Source: Mucilaginibacter daejeonensis
Lineage (GTDB): Bacteria; Bacteroidota; Bacteroidia; Sphingobacteriales; Sphingobacteriaceae
DNA length: 64,000 nucleotides
Direction of reading: 5' to 3'
Assembly (NCBI RefSeq): GCF_020783335.1
Contig: NZ_CP086068.1
Span: forward strand, 744,001 to 808,000
This document shows positions 43,937 to 53,871 of the stretch, in pieces (position 1 is the first letter of the stretch; each line of letters starts with the position of its first letter). The notes beneath the pieces were generated by a model, which saw only the letters and a list, made by a program, of their open reading frames with translations, was not told the origin of the DNA and ran no database searches. Both the position numbers and the translations under genes were made by a program.

Positions 43937-44968
43937 ATGGAATACAGACAACTGGGTGCATCGGGTTTGCATGTACCTGTATTGAGTTTTGGTACCGCGA
44001 CATTTGGCGGTGGCAACGAATTTTTTAAGGCCTGGGGCAGTACCCAGGTAGATGAAGCTAAACGTTTAGTTAACCTGTGCTTAGATGCCGGCGTGAACTT
44101 CTTTGATACCGCCAATGTTTACTCGCACGGTACATCTGAAGAGATATTGGGCCAGGCGCTGGAAGGTTTGCGTAACCAGGTGCTGATATCCACCAAGGCT
44201 ACCTTCCCTATGGGTAGCGGCCCTAACGACTCTGGTTCTTCGCGCATACACTTGATCCAGCAGGCCGAGAATAGCCTACGCCGTTTAAAGACCGACCATA
44301 TCGACGTTTATCACCTGCATGGTTTTGATGGCAACACACCCATTGAGGAAACGCTTAAGGCCCTTGATGATCTGATCACCGCAGGTAAGGTGCGCTACAT
44401 CGCTTGCTCTAATTTTTCGGGCTGGCACTTGATGAAGTCGCTGTCCATCTCTGAGCGTTACGGCTGGGCGCGTTATGTGGCGCACCAGGCATATTACTCA
44501 CTGCTCGACCGCGAATTTGAGTGGGAACTGATGCCACTTGGTATCGATCAAAAGGTGAGCACCATTGTATGGAGTCCACTGTCATCAGGCCGTTTGGGCG
44601 GTAGGTTCCGCCGTGGCACACCGGTACCGGCCGATAACCGGATCAGCCAGGGTGGATCGCACGGTCCAGCTACCAACTTTGAGCTGTTGTACAAGATCGT
44701 TGATGCTTTGGATGAGGTGGCCGAGGAGACCGGTAAGAGCGTTCCGCAGATCGCCTTGAACTGGTTACTGCAACGCCCAACCGTTGCCAACATCATTATC
44801 GGTGCGCGCGATGAGGCTCAACTGAAACAGAACCTTGACGCCGTGGGCTGGAACCTGACCACCGACCAGGTAAAAAAACTGGACGCCGCCAGCGACCGCG
44901 ATGTGATCTATCCGTATTGGCATCAGCGCCAAAATACCAAACTGAATCCGCTGCCTAAGTTCTATTAA
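43937..44968 (+). CDS. aldo/keto reductase
   Basis: The 343-aa TIM-barrel enzyme shows the AKR tetrad: Asp in NFFDTANVYSHG with Tyr of the same motif, Lys in VLISTKATFPM and His in DVYHLHGFDGNTP. Its NADPH-binding end includes VANIIIGARDEAQLKQNLDA. It resembles the YajO/Mogr-type reductases. Second gene of an SDR-AKR pair. Confidence 0.92.
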   Translation: MEYRQLGASGLHVPVLSFGTATFGGGNEFFKAWGSTQVDEAKRLVNLCLDAGVNFFDTANVYSHGTSEEILGQALEGLRNQVLISTKATFPMGSGPNDSGSSRIHLIQQAENSLRRLKTDHIDVYHLHGFDGNTPIEETLKALDDLITAGKVRYIACSNFSGWHLMKSLSISERYGWARYVAHQAYYSLLDREFEWELMPLGIDQKVSTIVWSPLSSGRLGGRFRRGTPVPADNRISQGGSHGPATNFELLYKIVDALDEVAEETGKSVPQIALNWLLQRPTVANIIIGARDEAQLKQNLDAVGWNLTTDQVKKLDAASDRDVIYPYWHQRQNTKLNPLPKFY

Positions 44969-44972
44969 GCAG

Positions 44973-45731
44973 CTATCGCCTGCCGGCAGCCCAAAGCACA
45001 GCATTTAAAAAGAGCTGCCGGTAGGCTTTATTATTCAGTAAAGCGGGCGAGTGCCCCATGAAGATATAGACGTTACGGGCCGAATAATGCGGATTGGTCC
45101 ATACCACCGGGTGATCACCCATGGTGATCTTTGATGCAGGGCGGTAACTGTCTTCATTCACCGTGGCCAGCACGTGCACATTGGGCCTCGGGCTTTTATC
45201 GTAGGTGTACCATTCCTCTTTAGCGATATTGAATGGTGATGGCAACCCCTTCATCACCGGGTGCTGTTGGTCCTCAACCTTCACTTGTCCATCGGCAAAG
45301 TCAGCAATGTAGCTTTTAAATTTGATGCCCCCCATAAAGGTGGAGAACCAGTTCCACATTGGGTAACCATCAAAATCGCCAAGAAGTGTAGCATGATGAA
45401 AGCCTACCCAGCCACCTTTACCTTCATCGATATACTTTTCAAATGCCGCGGCCGCAGCCGGCTTCCATCTATAAGGCGGATAGTCCAATTGAATGATCAG
45501 TTGATAGCCGTTCAAAAAAGCGTCGTTGATCTTGTCGGTATTTTGCACCTCATCCAGCACAAAGTTGTGCACGTGGGCCTGTTCGTGGAGCCATTTCAAA
45601 GCAGCCTTCGAAAATTGGAGATGGTGTCCGCCATTTTCGTATAGTACAAGTGCCTTAAAAGCCTTTTTGCTTTGCGCGCTAGCTACCAAGGCTATGCAGC
45701 TTACCCATACCAAAAGTATAAGCCGTTTCAT
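44973..45731 (-). CDS. secreted ThuA-domain protein
   Basis: From ATG 45731 the protein is 252 aa with a signal peptide (LILLVWVSCIALVASAQ); upstream codons to 45788 belong to the overlapping gene. The ThuA-like glutamine-amidotransferase-type fold shows KALVLYENGGHHLQFSKAAL, YQLIIQLDYPPYRWKPAAAA, GKGGWVGFHHATLLGDFDG and PVVWTNPHYSARNVYIFMGH. ThuA proteins take part in sugar (trehalose-type) utilisation with unclear chemistry. Its ATG overlaps the stop of the hydrolase gene as ATGA, so the genes are translationally coupled. Confidence 0.85.
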   Translation of the reverse strand: MKRLILLVWVSCIALVASAQSKKAFKALVLYENGGHHLQFSKAALKWLHEQAHVHNFVLDEVQNTDKINDAFLNGYQLIIQLDYPPYRWKPAAAAAFEKYIDEGKGGWVGFHHATLLGDFDGYPMWNWFSTFMGGIKFKSYIADFADGQVKVEDQQHPVMKGLPSPFNIAKEEWYTYDKSPRPNVHVLATVNEDSYRPASKITMGDHPVVWTNPHYSARNVYIFMGHSPALLNNKAYRQLFLNAVLWAAGRR

Positions 45732-46711
45732 TTGCTCAAGACCTTGTTCAAGAAGCCGGTGATGTAGTTCACTGTGGGGGTGAACCATGGCTCAAAAAGG
45801 CAGAAAGTATGTGGAGCCCCTTCAAAGGTGTGTACCTCACTGTAGATGTGGTTACGGTCGAGGATGTTGATATAGTCCTGACGCCCGGCGTGCATACGGT
45901 TAACACCGCTGTTGATGAATAGGGTTGGAGGTGTATCGGCGTCAACATAGGTCAGTGCCGAAGCTTGCTTCCAAAGGTCTGGGCGCTCGTCCTTGCTATA
46001 CCCGAACCAGTAAGTACCCGATGAGGTCGACCGGCTATCATCGCCTTCGCCAGAGTCAGAATGGATGAAGGCCAGGATGCCATCGATATCCACAATAGCC
46101 TGCACGTTGGTAGTATGGCGTGCTAAAGCCGGGTCGGCGCCAATGTCGAACACCTTATTATGACCGGTGGAACCCAGCAATGCGGCCAACTGTCCGCCTG
46201 CCGAAAATCCGGCCACGGCCATGCGGGTAGTGTCTACTTTGTATTTAGGGGCGTTGGCTTTGATCCAGCGCAAGGCGTTCTTAAGGTCCCACACGGCGGC
46301 AGGGTATAAAGCCTGGGTCGATAAACGGTAAGCCGGGGTAAAGCAAACATAGCCGCTGGCCGCCAGCCTTGCGGCCAATGCATGATGCTGCGAAGGGCTA
46401 CCGCTGCGCCAGCCACCGCCATGCACCATCATGATCGCCGGGAGCGCTTTGCCCACCTTGGTGGGTGTAAAGATATCGACCTTTAATGGCTGACCATCGG
46501 CCATCACATAAGTAACGTTCCTGATCGCTTTAACACCTGCAGGCAGGCTATCGGGCACCATGCGGGCATCCTTGAACTGCTTGGGCAGCTTCACATAAGC
46601 ACTGAAGTTGGTAAAGCTGGTATCGGGCTTTTTGGTGATACCGCTGGTGCGTTGCGCATAGGTGTTTACGGCAAAACCCAGGGCCATAAAGGTCAGGATG
46701 TATCTGTGCAT
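45728..46711 (-). CDS. secreted alpha/beta hydrolase (BD-FAE/esterase-lipase type)
   Basis: The 327-aa exported enzyme (signal peptide YILTFMALGFAVNTYAQ) shows the oxyanion motif IMMVHGGGWRSGSPSQH and nucleophile elbow VAGFSAGGQLAALLG. An Asp region lies at TPPTLFINSGVN and the His in FEGAPHTFCLFEPW. It fits esterases that remove acetyl or feruloyl groups from plant polysaccharides. Coupled to the ThuA-like gene by a 4-bp ATGA overlap, suggesting joint carbohydrate processing. Confidence 0.87.
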   Translation of the reverse strand: MHRYILTFMALGFAVNTYAQRTSGITKKPDTSFTNFSAYVKLPKQFKDARMVPDSLPAGVKAIRNVTYVMADGQPLKVDIFTPTKVGKALPAIMMVHGGGWRSGSPSQHHALAARLAASGYVCFTPAYRLSTQALYPAAVWDLKNALRWIKANAPKYKVDTTRMAVAGFSAGGQLAALLGSTGHNKVFDIGADPALARHTTNVQAIVDIDGILAFIHSDSGEGDDSRSTSSGTYWFGYSKDERPDLWKQASALTYVDADTPPTLFINSGVNRMHAGRQDYINILDRNHIYSEVHTFEGAPHTFCLFEPWFTPTVNYITGFLNKVLSK

Positions 46712-46756
46712 GCCTAAAGTTAGCTATTCCGGGCGATCAACTGTAGGGCAGTGGTG

Positions 46757-49700
46757 TTATTTATCGTCGTCGTCGAAAGGGTCGCCATCGGTGGTGATGC
46801 CGGGCTGGCTGCTTTGACCGTTGCGCGTGCGCGAGTTGTTGCGGTTAGGACTGGTGAACAGGTTACGGAAGAACTCCCTGAACGAATCAAAATCGCGCTG
46901 ATACACCACACCCAAACCATTCACATACTGTGGCCGATAATTACCGAAGGTGGTAAGCGTGGTACTGTTGAGCGTACGGTACGAGTAACGCAAACGCAGC
47001 TGACCATCCTGACGGATCAGGTACTCGGCGTTAAAATCCTTGGTATAACTGCCCGAATCGGTATTGAATAGGTTGGACGAGTTGCTGCGGAACAGGTCAT
47101 TGGTACCATTAGGGTTGTAGATACTACCGTTAAGCACCACGCGATCTTTAAATAAACGTACGGCCACGCTGGCATCGCTCGGGCTCCGGATGTTAAGGTC
47201 CAAACTTTTAAAGTTGGTGGACTGCGCTATGTAACTGTTCAGTTTATTAAAGAAGAACTCGCTCACCGCCGTGCTGGCCGTGGCCATTACCTGTCGGTTG
47301 ATATTAGAGCCCGTACCCGGCGCGAACTGACGACGTACGATCAAGCTTAAGGCTTGCTGGTTACGGTTGTTCACATCACTTAGGTAGGTGGTCAACTCAT
47401 CTTTGATCGATGGGTTAAGTGGGAAGTTAAAGTCGAAGCTGATCACCGGCTGGGTAAGGGTATGGGTAAGGTTCAGTTGAGCTTGTACCAACTCCTGCCG
47501 TGGCTGTGCCGATTGGAAACCCGCCGCCGCATACAGGTCACTGATGTTGGCCCGAAGCTCATAAGTGGCCTTTAAGTTGATCTCGGCATTGGCCGGGTTA
47601 CCCGTCCAGCGAATGGTACCGCCCTGGTTCACCTGGAAGTTCTTGCTGATGAAATCCTTGGCGGTGAACTCGAACTTACCCGACGAGATCAGGAAGTCAC
47701 CCTTCATGTCGAAGTCACCTAAGCTGTTGATGGCCAGCTTAAGACCGTTGGCCGTACCGCGGCCTTCCAGCAAACCCAGATCGGTGGTGATACGCACAAC
47801 GGTCTTTTCATCGGCCGATAGGTCAAAATTCAGCGTAACGCCTTTAAAAGCATTGCTGTTGCTGATCACCTTGGTAGAGTCCTTATGGCTTACAAAACGG
47901 ATGAAATCGTAATCGCTGGCCGTGTACGAGGTATTAAGTGGTATGTTGAATATGGTACCATCCTGCGTTTTGGCCTTAATGTCGATCTTCATATCGTCTA
48001 CCGGTCCGCTAAAGCTGAAATCGCCGCTGCCAAAGGCCGTACCGTAGTACAGGCGGTTATCCTTAAAGGTGGTGTTGAGCGCCATCAGGTTGGTGGCCCT
48101 TACCTTAATGTCCAGCAGTGGGTTGGCAAAATCGCTCAGGTCGATCTTACCGTTGGCCACGCCCTTACCGCTGCGGCCATCGCTGATCTGCATGTTATCG
48201 ATCTTGATCACGCTGTTGGTCACGCTCAGCTTATCATTGATAGTGTAAGGGACCTTCAGGTAATCTACCGTTACGCCGGTGTTGGCCAGGGTAAGCGTAC
48301 CGTTGAGCTTAGGGTTCGATGGTGGCCCGGTCAACCGCAGGTCTGAGGAGATAGTACCCTTCAAATTGGATACCAGCGAACTTACGAATGGCTCGAAGAT
48401 TACGGCCTCCGTCTGGTCCATGCGAACATCAAAATCGAGACTGGCCTCATTGTCCTTATCGCCCAGGTTGTACACCCCTGCAATGTTCATGGTCTCCAGC
48501 GCACGGTTCAATATGTTAAGCTTCACCTCGGCACGGTTGCGTTCTACATCAAGGTTCGATACCAGTTTAACATCGCCCACACGGGTCTTGTTCATCGATA
48601 ACGAATCGATGCGCAGATCGGCCTCCGCCCCCGGCACTTTCAATACCGACGACAGCTTGACATCGCCATTCAAATGCCCGCCGAGCGTAACGCCCGCCGC
48701 CTTGGTGAGCTGGTTGAGCGTGGCCATGCTGAAGCTCTTGAAACTGACCTTCAATATATCCTCCGGACTGTCTGATATCAACCCATCAATGTGTACTTCC
48801 TGTATGCCGTTGCTGAGTTCGAAACCTTCTATACGCGTTTTTCCATCCAGCAAGCGGATACGTACCTGATCGGTGAGGCGCCAAGGCTGGCGCTCCAGTA
48901 CCACGTCAGATGGGAGCAGCGTAAGCTTGGCGGTGGTATCGCGCCCAAAGGCCACCAGGCCGTAAAGGTCCAACTGGTTGGCGGCGTTCTTGTCAGACAG
49001 CTTAACGTTGAAGTTCAGGCTATCATTCCGCAAAAAGTTGGTGATGTTGATATCCTTTATGAACAAGCTATCGGTAATATCGATCTTACTTAATGATACG
49101 TTGGCGGTCAGTAGGCTGTCGGTGGTGTTCTCGTCCAGGATCAGATCATGCAGTACCATTTTATTGTACTTGATGGTACGGATCAAACCGCTTACCGATG
49201 CCGTATGTGTTGCCGTGTTAAATCGACTCACGATGGTACCCCCGTCAGGGATCTTTACCGCAGGTGCGAATAGCAGCAGGATGGGGTCAAGGTTCTTGAG
49301 GTCGATGCGGAGGTCGAAATCCTGTTTGCCGGGCGATGCGATCTGGGCGTTCAACGACGGTATATACTTTTTGGCCACCCCCTTGTAATACGAGGGAAGC
49401 GAGGCCAGGTCAATGGTGCCTTTCAAGTGCCCGTTGGCCATGTCGGATGCCAGGTCGATCACACGGTCCTTACCCGTGCCTGATGCTTTTACGCTGATGC
49501 TATCGATCACAAAGTTCTCGCGCGGGGTGGATATGCGGGTAGGGCTTAGGGTAATAAAGCCCTGAAGGTTGTTCAGGTCGTTACCGTGAAAGTTGGTTCT
49601 CAGATCGGTGCTCAGGGTAATGGTATCCTTCATCAGCCTGAGCTTGTTCAGCTTGGCATCACGTAAAGATGCCGTGAAATTATACTGCGGAAGCTTAGGA

Positions 49701-51205
49701 TTCAGGTTAACGCTGCCATTAAGCTTGAGCTTAAAGTTGCGATCACTGATGCTGATCTTCCCCTTGGCGATCTGTTGTTTAAAGCCCACCACACCGTTAA
49801 TGTTCTGGTACTGGTAGCCATTGTAATCAATATAAGCGATCCGGGCATCAACGCCAACGTTAAGGTTCTTCAATTCGTCGCCGCGGCCATCAACCTTAGC
49901 TTTTAGTGTGGTGCGGCCGAGCGTTCGATCATCCAACAAGGTGGCCAGGTCAAAGTTGGTGGTAGCTACCGTGCCCTTGTAGGCCGGTACGCCCTTGGCA
50001 TCAAAACTCAGGCGCAGGTCAGGGTCTACACGGCCCAATGCGGTCTTGAAGGCGCCCCGTACCTTGAAGTTATTTTGGGTGCCGTTAAGCTGACCCTTGA
50101 AATTGATATTGCCCAGCTTGGCAAAAAAGTCGGGCATGCGCTGGCCGGGTGTGCCGGTAAAATGACTGTATAGGTAATCGAGGTCCTTTTTGTTGGAGGC
50201 CAGCTGATCAAAATCAAGCGATAGGTAAGTGTTGTCCCAGTCGGGCAATCCTTTCAGGTCAAAATCGCCACGCAGGTAGGTGCCTTGTGCTGCCGTAACG
50301 GTGAGGCCACGCGCTTTAATGTTGTTCACCATGCCGGTGGCACGCCCATCTATTCCCAATTCAAAATTGATATTCTCTAACGAGGAGGTAAAATACCCAA
50401 TATCGGCCGATGACAGATGCGAGCTTTTGATCCGGGCATCCATGGTCACTTTATTCTCAAAGTCGCTGAAGTCGCCGAACGACTTGAACCGCATGCGGAA
50501 GTAATCCTTCAGATGCGAATTAGGTGTCACCAGGCGCATGTTCTGCACCACGATCTGGTTGGTATCTACAGTGGTGTTAGCCGTTAGCTCTTTAACAATG
50601 AAGCCGCTTCGCTTTTCGTTCAGGGACAGTTGCTTGACGTTGCCTTTAAAGAGGTGGTCCTTCAGGTTCATCCCGGTAACCTTTACGCTAAAGTTGGTCA
50701 CGTCCAGATCATCAAAGTTCACCACGCCCGGGGTAGCGGTACGCACCAGGTCGTTCTTGTAAATGAAATGGAAATTCTTGATCGTGATCAGCCCGAAGTC
50801 CAGCTTCCAGGGCTTGCTCACTTTGGTGGTATCCTTGGGGCCGTTAAAATAATCGATAATGAACGCCAGGTTGGTGGTGCTGTCCTTGTACTGTTTGAGG
50901 TGGAAGCTGCCGTTATCGAGCTGTATGCGGTCGAAATTCAGTTCGCGCCTTTTGATGCTGTTGAATATGGAAAAACCTTTTAACTCTACCTCCAGCAATG
51001 GCGTGCGCAGCAGCGTGTCCTTCTGTTTATCCAACACATACAGGTCCTGCAATACTACCGACGAGAAAGGTTTAATGTAAAGGCTCTTGATATCTACCTT
51101 GGTATGCAGCTCATCAGAAAGGTACTTGGTGGCCTTACGGGCGGCCCAGGTCTGCACGGGCTTGTACTGAAAAAGTATTAACACTACACTGACGAAGAGC
51201 AGCAC
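46757..51205 (-). CDS. tamB: TamB/DUF490-family translocation and assembly protein
   Basis: The roughly 1480-aa protein is an inner-membrane-anchored, mostly beta protein that bridges the periplasm; TamB relatives move phospholipids or assist outer-membrane protein assembly. The N-terminus has a TM anchor then SDELHTKVDIKSLYIKPFSS. The body is repetitive AsmA-like beta groove and the C-terminal DUF490 domain holds INLKATYELRANISDLY, QPRQELVQAQLNLTHTLTQP and a Pro/Gly-poor end. Bacteroidota members of this size are typical. GTG 51205 is the first standard start, but the frame upstream (to a TAA at 51262) adds KKILKIALILVLIV, which completes the TM helix, so initiation at ATT 51247-51250 or another non-standard codon is likely. 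Divergent from tsaD. Confidence 0.9.
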   Translation of the reverse strand: MLLFVSVVLILFQYKPVQTWAARKATKYLSDELHTKVDIKSLYIKPFSSVVLQDLYVLDKQKDTLLRTPLLEVELKGFSIFNSIKRRELNFDRIQLDNGSFHLKQYKDSTTNLAFIIDYFNGPKDTTKVSKPWKLDFGLITIKNFHFIYKNDLVRTATPGVVNFDDLDVTNFSVKVTGMNLKDHLFKGNVKQLSLNEKRSGFIVKELTANTTVDTNQIVVQNMRLVTPNSHLKDYFRMRFKSFGDFSDFENKVTMDARIKSSHLSSADIGYFTSSLENINFELGIDGRATGMVNNIKARGLTVTAAQGTYLRGDFDLKGLPDWDNTYLSLDFDQLASNKKDLDYLYSHFTGTPGQRMPDFFAKLGNINFKGQLNGTQNNFKVRGAFKTALGRVDPDLRLSFDAKGVPAYKGTVATTNFDLATLLDDRTLGRTTLKAKVDGRGDELKNLNVGVDARIAYIDYNGYQYQNINGVVGFKQQIAKGKISISDRNFKLKLNGSVNLNPKLPQYNFTASLRDAKLNKLRLMKDTITLSTDLRTNFHGNDLNNLQGFITLSPTRISTPRENFVIDSISVKASGTGKDRVIDLASDMANGHLKGTIDLASLPSYYKGVAKKYIPSLNAQIASPGKQDFDLRIDLKNLDPILLLFAPAVKIPDGGTIVSRFNTATHTASVSGLIRTIKYNKMVLHDLILDENTTDSLLTANVSLSKIDITDSLFIKDINITNFLRNDSLNFNVKLSDKNAANQLDLYGLVAFGRDTTAKLTLLPSDVVLERQPWRLTDQVRIRLLDGKTRIEGFELSNGIQEVHIDGLISDSPEDILKVSFKSFSMATLNQLTKAAGVTLGGHLNGDVKLSSVLKVPGAEADLRIDSLSMNKTRVGDVKLVSNLDVERNRAEVKLNILNRALETMNIAGVYNLGDKDNEASLDFDVRMDQTEAVIFEPFVSSLVSNLKGTISSDLRLTGPPSNPKLNGTLTLANTGVTVDYLKVPYTINDKLSVTNSVIKIDNMQISDGRSGKGVANGKIDLSDFANPLLDIKVRATNLMALNTTFKDNRLYYGTAFGSGDFSFSGPVDDMKIDIKAKTQDGTIFNIPLNTSYTASDYDFIRFVSHKDSTKVISNSNAFKGVTLNFDLSADEKTVVRITTDLGLLEGRGTANGLKLAINSLGDFDMKGDFLISSGKFEFTAKDFISKNFQVNQGGTIRWTGNPANAEINLKATYELRANISDLYAAAGFQSAQPRQELVQAQLNLTHTLTQPVISFDFNFPLNPSIKDELTTYLSDVNNRNQQALSLIVRRQFAPGTGSNINRQVMATASTAVSEFFFNKLNSYIAQSTNFKSLDLNIRSPSDASVAVRLFKDRVVLNGSIYNPNGTNDLFRSNSSNLFNTDSGSYTKDFNAEYLIRQDGQLRLRYSYRTLNSTTLTTFGNYRPQYVNGLGVVYQRDFDSFREFFRNLFTSPNRNNSRTRNGQSSQPGITTDGDPFDDDDK

Positions 51206-51277
51206 AATGAGTACCAGTATAAGCGCTATTTTGAGTATTTTTTTAATAATTTTGCTGCTTTAAAGATCAGTTACACA

Positions 51278-52279
51278 GTGCCCATAATATTAGCTATCGA
51301 ATCGTCGTGCGATGAGACCTCGGCCGCCATTTGTGCCGATGGTGTTATGCTGAGCAACGTTATTGCCAACCAGACCATTCATGAGGCCTATGGCGGCGTT
51401 GTTCCTGAGCTTGCCTCAAGGGTGCATCAGCAAAATATCATCCCGGCCGTACAACAAGCGATATTTAACGCAAAAGTAAGCAAAAATGATATTGATGCAG
51501 TAGCATTTACACGTGGTCCGGGCCTTTTAGGTTCACTGCTGGTGGGGGTGTCATTTGCCAAGGCCTTTGCTTTGGGGCAACACATCCCGCTCATCGAGGT
51601 GAATCATATGCAGGCCCATATCCTGGCGCACTTTATCGATACTCCTAAACCAACATTCCCCTTCTTATGTTTGACCGTTTCGGGCGGGCATACACAAATA
51701 GTACTGGTAAAGGATCACTTTGATATGGAGGTGATCGGCCAAACGCAGGATGATGCCGCCGGCGAGGCCATGGACAAGACCAGCAAGATACTGGGACTGC
51801 CTTATCCTGGCGGACCGCTGATCGATAAGTACGCGCGCCAGGGCAACCCCAACGCGTACCAGTTCCCCGAACCACAGATACCAGGCTACAACTTTAGCTT
51901 TAGTGGGTTAAAGACCTCGATCCTGTATTTTATTCAGCGTAACCAGGCACAGGAGCCCAATTTTATTCAGAACCACCTGGCCGACATTTGCGCATCGGTA
52001 GAGCACCGCATCGTTACCATCTTACTCAACAAGCTGCAAAAAGCAGCGCTTGATCTGGGCATCAAGGACGTAGCTTTAGCGGGTGGCGTATCGGCTAATA
52101 CGGGTTTGCGCCAGGGCTTACAGGCTTTAGGCCAAAAACATGGCTGGAACACCTTTATCCCCCAAATGCAGTACTGTACCGATAATGCCGCTATGATTGC
52201 CATTGCCGGCCATTATAAATACCTAAAAGGCGAATTTACCGATCAGCATGTGGCACCACTGGCCCGCATGCCCTTTTAA
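51278..52279 (+). CDS. tsaD: tRNA threonylcarbamoyladenosine transferase TsaD
   Basis: The 333-aa protein starts with GTG (ILAIESSCDETSAAICADG) and shows the family metal site HMQAHILAH and the nucleotide loops LTVSGGHTQIVLVKD, DDAAGEAMDKTSKILGLPYP, GGPLIDKYA, FSFSGLKTSILYFIQ and VALAGGVSANTGLR. It transfers threonylcarbamate to A37 of ANN-decoding tRNAs. Length is standard. The 16-bp space to the presumed tamB start region implies back-to-back promoters. A small membrane protein gene follows after 21 bp. Confidence 0.96.
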   Translation: MPIILAIESSCDETSAAICADGVMLSNVIANQTIHEAYGGVVPELASRVHQQNIIPAVQQAIFNAKVSKNDIDAVAFTRGPGLLGSLLVGVSFAKAFALGQHIPLIEVNHMQAHILAHFIDTPKPTFPFLCLTVSGGHTQIVLVKDHFDMEVIGQTQDDAAGEAMDKTSKILGLPYPGGPLIDKYARQGNPNAYQFPEPQIPGYNFSFSGLKTSILYFIQRNQAQEPNFIQNHLADICASVEHRIVTILLNKLQKAALDLGIKDVALAGGVSANTGLRQGLQALGQKHGWNTFIPQMQYCTDNAAMIAIAGHYKYLKGEFTDQHVAPLARMPF

Positions 52280-52300
52280 TTAATCTCTCGAACCATACCC

Positions 52301-52471
52301 ATGAGCATTCCTTCATTGATATTCTGGCTGATATTTGTAGTACCACTGGTAGGCCTGCTGATCTATATCATGCGTCAGGACCGCCGCAAAGGCATCACCG
52401 GCCTGATCGTATTAGGCCTTACCGTAGTGATCGCCATTGTATATATGTACGTGAGAACGGGAGGGAAGTAA
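52301..52471 (+). CDS. small two-helix membrane protein
   Basis: The 56-aa protein starts MSIPSLIFWLIFVVPLVGLL and has a second helix (GLIVLGLTVVIAIVYMYV) separated by a basic loop MRQDRRKGI. It begins 22 bp after the tsaD stop and probably shares its transcript. No family recognised. Confidence 0.6.
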   Translation: MSIPSLIFWLIFVVPLVGLLIYIMRQDRRKGITGLIVLGLTVVIAIVYMYVRTGGK

Positions 52472-52714
52472 AGAGCTCCACAGCCCCACCCAAACCCTCC
52501 CCGGGAGGGAGGGCTTCAGGACGCTTTGCTGATGTTGTTGTGGTGCGACCTTCCTTGATTTAATGATGGTGCGGTGATAACACCGACCAAAGGCTGAACG
52601 AGCCTTATTCTGCCAGTAAATCCACCCAGGTCATCGCGAGGAGGGAAGCGTCCCGGTCTATTTTACTGCTCATATAAGCTCGCTGATATGGCTTCAATTT
52701 CGTAGCTTGGCAAC
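52472..52714. repeat. intergenic repeat-rich stretch
   Basis: Contains the inverted repeat CCCTCCC-CG-GGGAGGG (about 52496-52511), a segment GGTCATCGCGAGGAGGGAAG (about 52634) of the common Bacteroidota intergenic type, and GTGATAACACCGACCAAAGG (about 52571), which recurs imperfectly near 53326. Confidence 0.4.
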
Positions 52715-53290
52715 ATGCACAAACCTTTCACCTTATTGATCATCCTGTGGTATATTTGGGTCCAGCCATCAAATGCCCAATCGGTCAAGCCCGCCTTTAA
52801 AGAACTTATTTATGCAAGTTATACTACCAGCGGTGCTGGTAAAGCTGTGCATGTCACGATTAGAGACGTTACGAAGATAGACGCTTTAGGGAACGCGCAT
52901 GTCAGGTCCGTTTATTACAATGGTGTAGCCGATACCACTTATCGATTGAAAGAAAGCAAGCTTAAAGAATTGAATGCCATATTTAACGGTAAGCAACCAC
53001 TTGCACACTATGTTGTACGAACCAAAATGGAGCCTGGAATGCACTTTGGCGGCACTTATGATTACATCCACTACACTGACCTTGACGGAAAACAGCAAGA
53101 GATCACCTTGGCCAGTCCGTTAATGTCTGACGACTTCAACAAAGCACTTGACTATTTGGTGATAGGCCCGAGCAAGGCCGATCAAAAAGTGAGGTCCATC
53201 AAAGATCCTGCCTTAGCTGCGGCCATACTCAACTCAGAGAAAAGGACCAAAGATCTGCCTCCGATCGAACAACCACCTCCAGGCATGTGA
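52715..53290 (+). CDS. secreted protein of unknown function
   Basis: The 191-aa product has a signal peptide (FTLLIILWYIWVQPSNAQS). The mature part is beta-rich with a KMEPGMHFGGTYDYIHYTDL segment and a Pro-rich end (LPPIEQPPPGM). It has no recognised domain. Composition is like the core genes. Upstream and downstream intergenic regions carry related 25-bp repeats. Confidence 0.6.
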   Translation: MHKPFTLLIILWYIWVQPSNAQSVKPAFKELIYASYTTSGAGKAVHVTIRDVTKIDALGNAHVRSVYYNGVADTTYRLKESKLKELNAIFNGKQPLAHYVVRTKMEPGMHFGGTYDYIHYTDLDGKQQEITLASPLMSDDFNKALDYLVIGPSKADQKVRSIKDPALAAAILNSEKRTKDLPPIEQPPPGM

Positions 53291-53383
53291 TGCCGGGGGA
53301 GGCTAAGTAGCCCATTTTGATGGTCAGTGATAACATCGACCATAGGCTGAATATGTTATTTTTGAGTTTTACAGGTTATAATC

Positions 53384-53860
53384 ATGAAGTACGAACTTGA
53401 AAAAACTCTATGGACTGGTGCAGACTATGAGCAGATGGGGTGGCATGACGCAAGGGTACATGGCATATCTTTCGGTAAGAACTACCAACTCCTATTAGAC
53501 ATTGACTATATTTTCGAGTGGGTGCATCCTAAGGAAGGCGAAACTTTTTTCAAGTTCTGGATAGCTCCGTGTACCTTGATCTTTGAGAACGTTTATAAGT
53601 TAGCATTCGACTTAGAATTGAGTGTTCCGTCTGAAATGTACATTGACGGGATCGTAAGAAGCAAAGAAAGCCTAACGCCGAATGGAGTGCTTATAGAATA
53701 TGATTGGCAAATTGACTTTGATGGTGGAGGAATAACTTTTAATGGAACAGATTTTAATCAACATGTACGCTGTCCACCTCAACTGACCGAAGTTCAAGAG
53801 TTAGATATAATAAGCAGAGGTGGTGTCTCTTTTAGTACAGTGTATTCATCACAAAGTTAG
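53384..53860 (+). CDS. hypothetical 158-aa soluble protein (immunity-like architecture)
   Basis: The protein starts MKYELEKTLWTGADYEQMGW and has HDARVHGISFGKNYQLLLDI, YIFEWVHPKEGETFFKFWIA and CTLIFENVYKLAFDLEL. This small alpha/beta layout with an aromatic W-H-D motif near the start resembles SUKH- or Imm-type small proteins, but a family cannot be fixed. No signal peptide. It stands alone. Confidence 0.6.
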   Translation: MKYELEKTLWTGADYEQMGWHDARVHGISFGKNYQLLLDIDYIFEWVHPKEGETFFKFWIAPCTLIFENVYKLAFDLELSVPSEMYIDGIVRSKESLTPNGVLIEYDWQIDFDGGGITFNGTDFNQHVRCPPQLTEVQELDIISRGGVSFSTVYSSQS

Positions 53861-53871
53861 CTCCCCTCCGC

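Noticed and set aside
47565..49388. several plus-strand ORFs of 100-200 aa inside tamB
   Set aside because: They are antisense shadows of the long beta-repeat gene; no domain or start context supports them.
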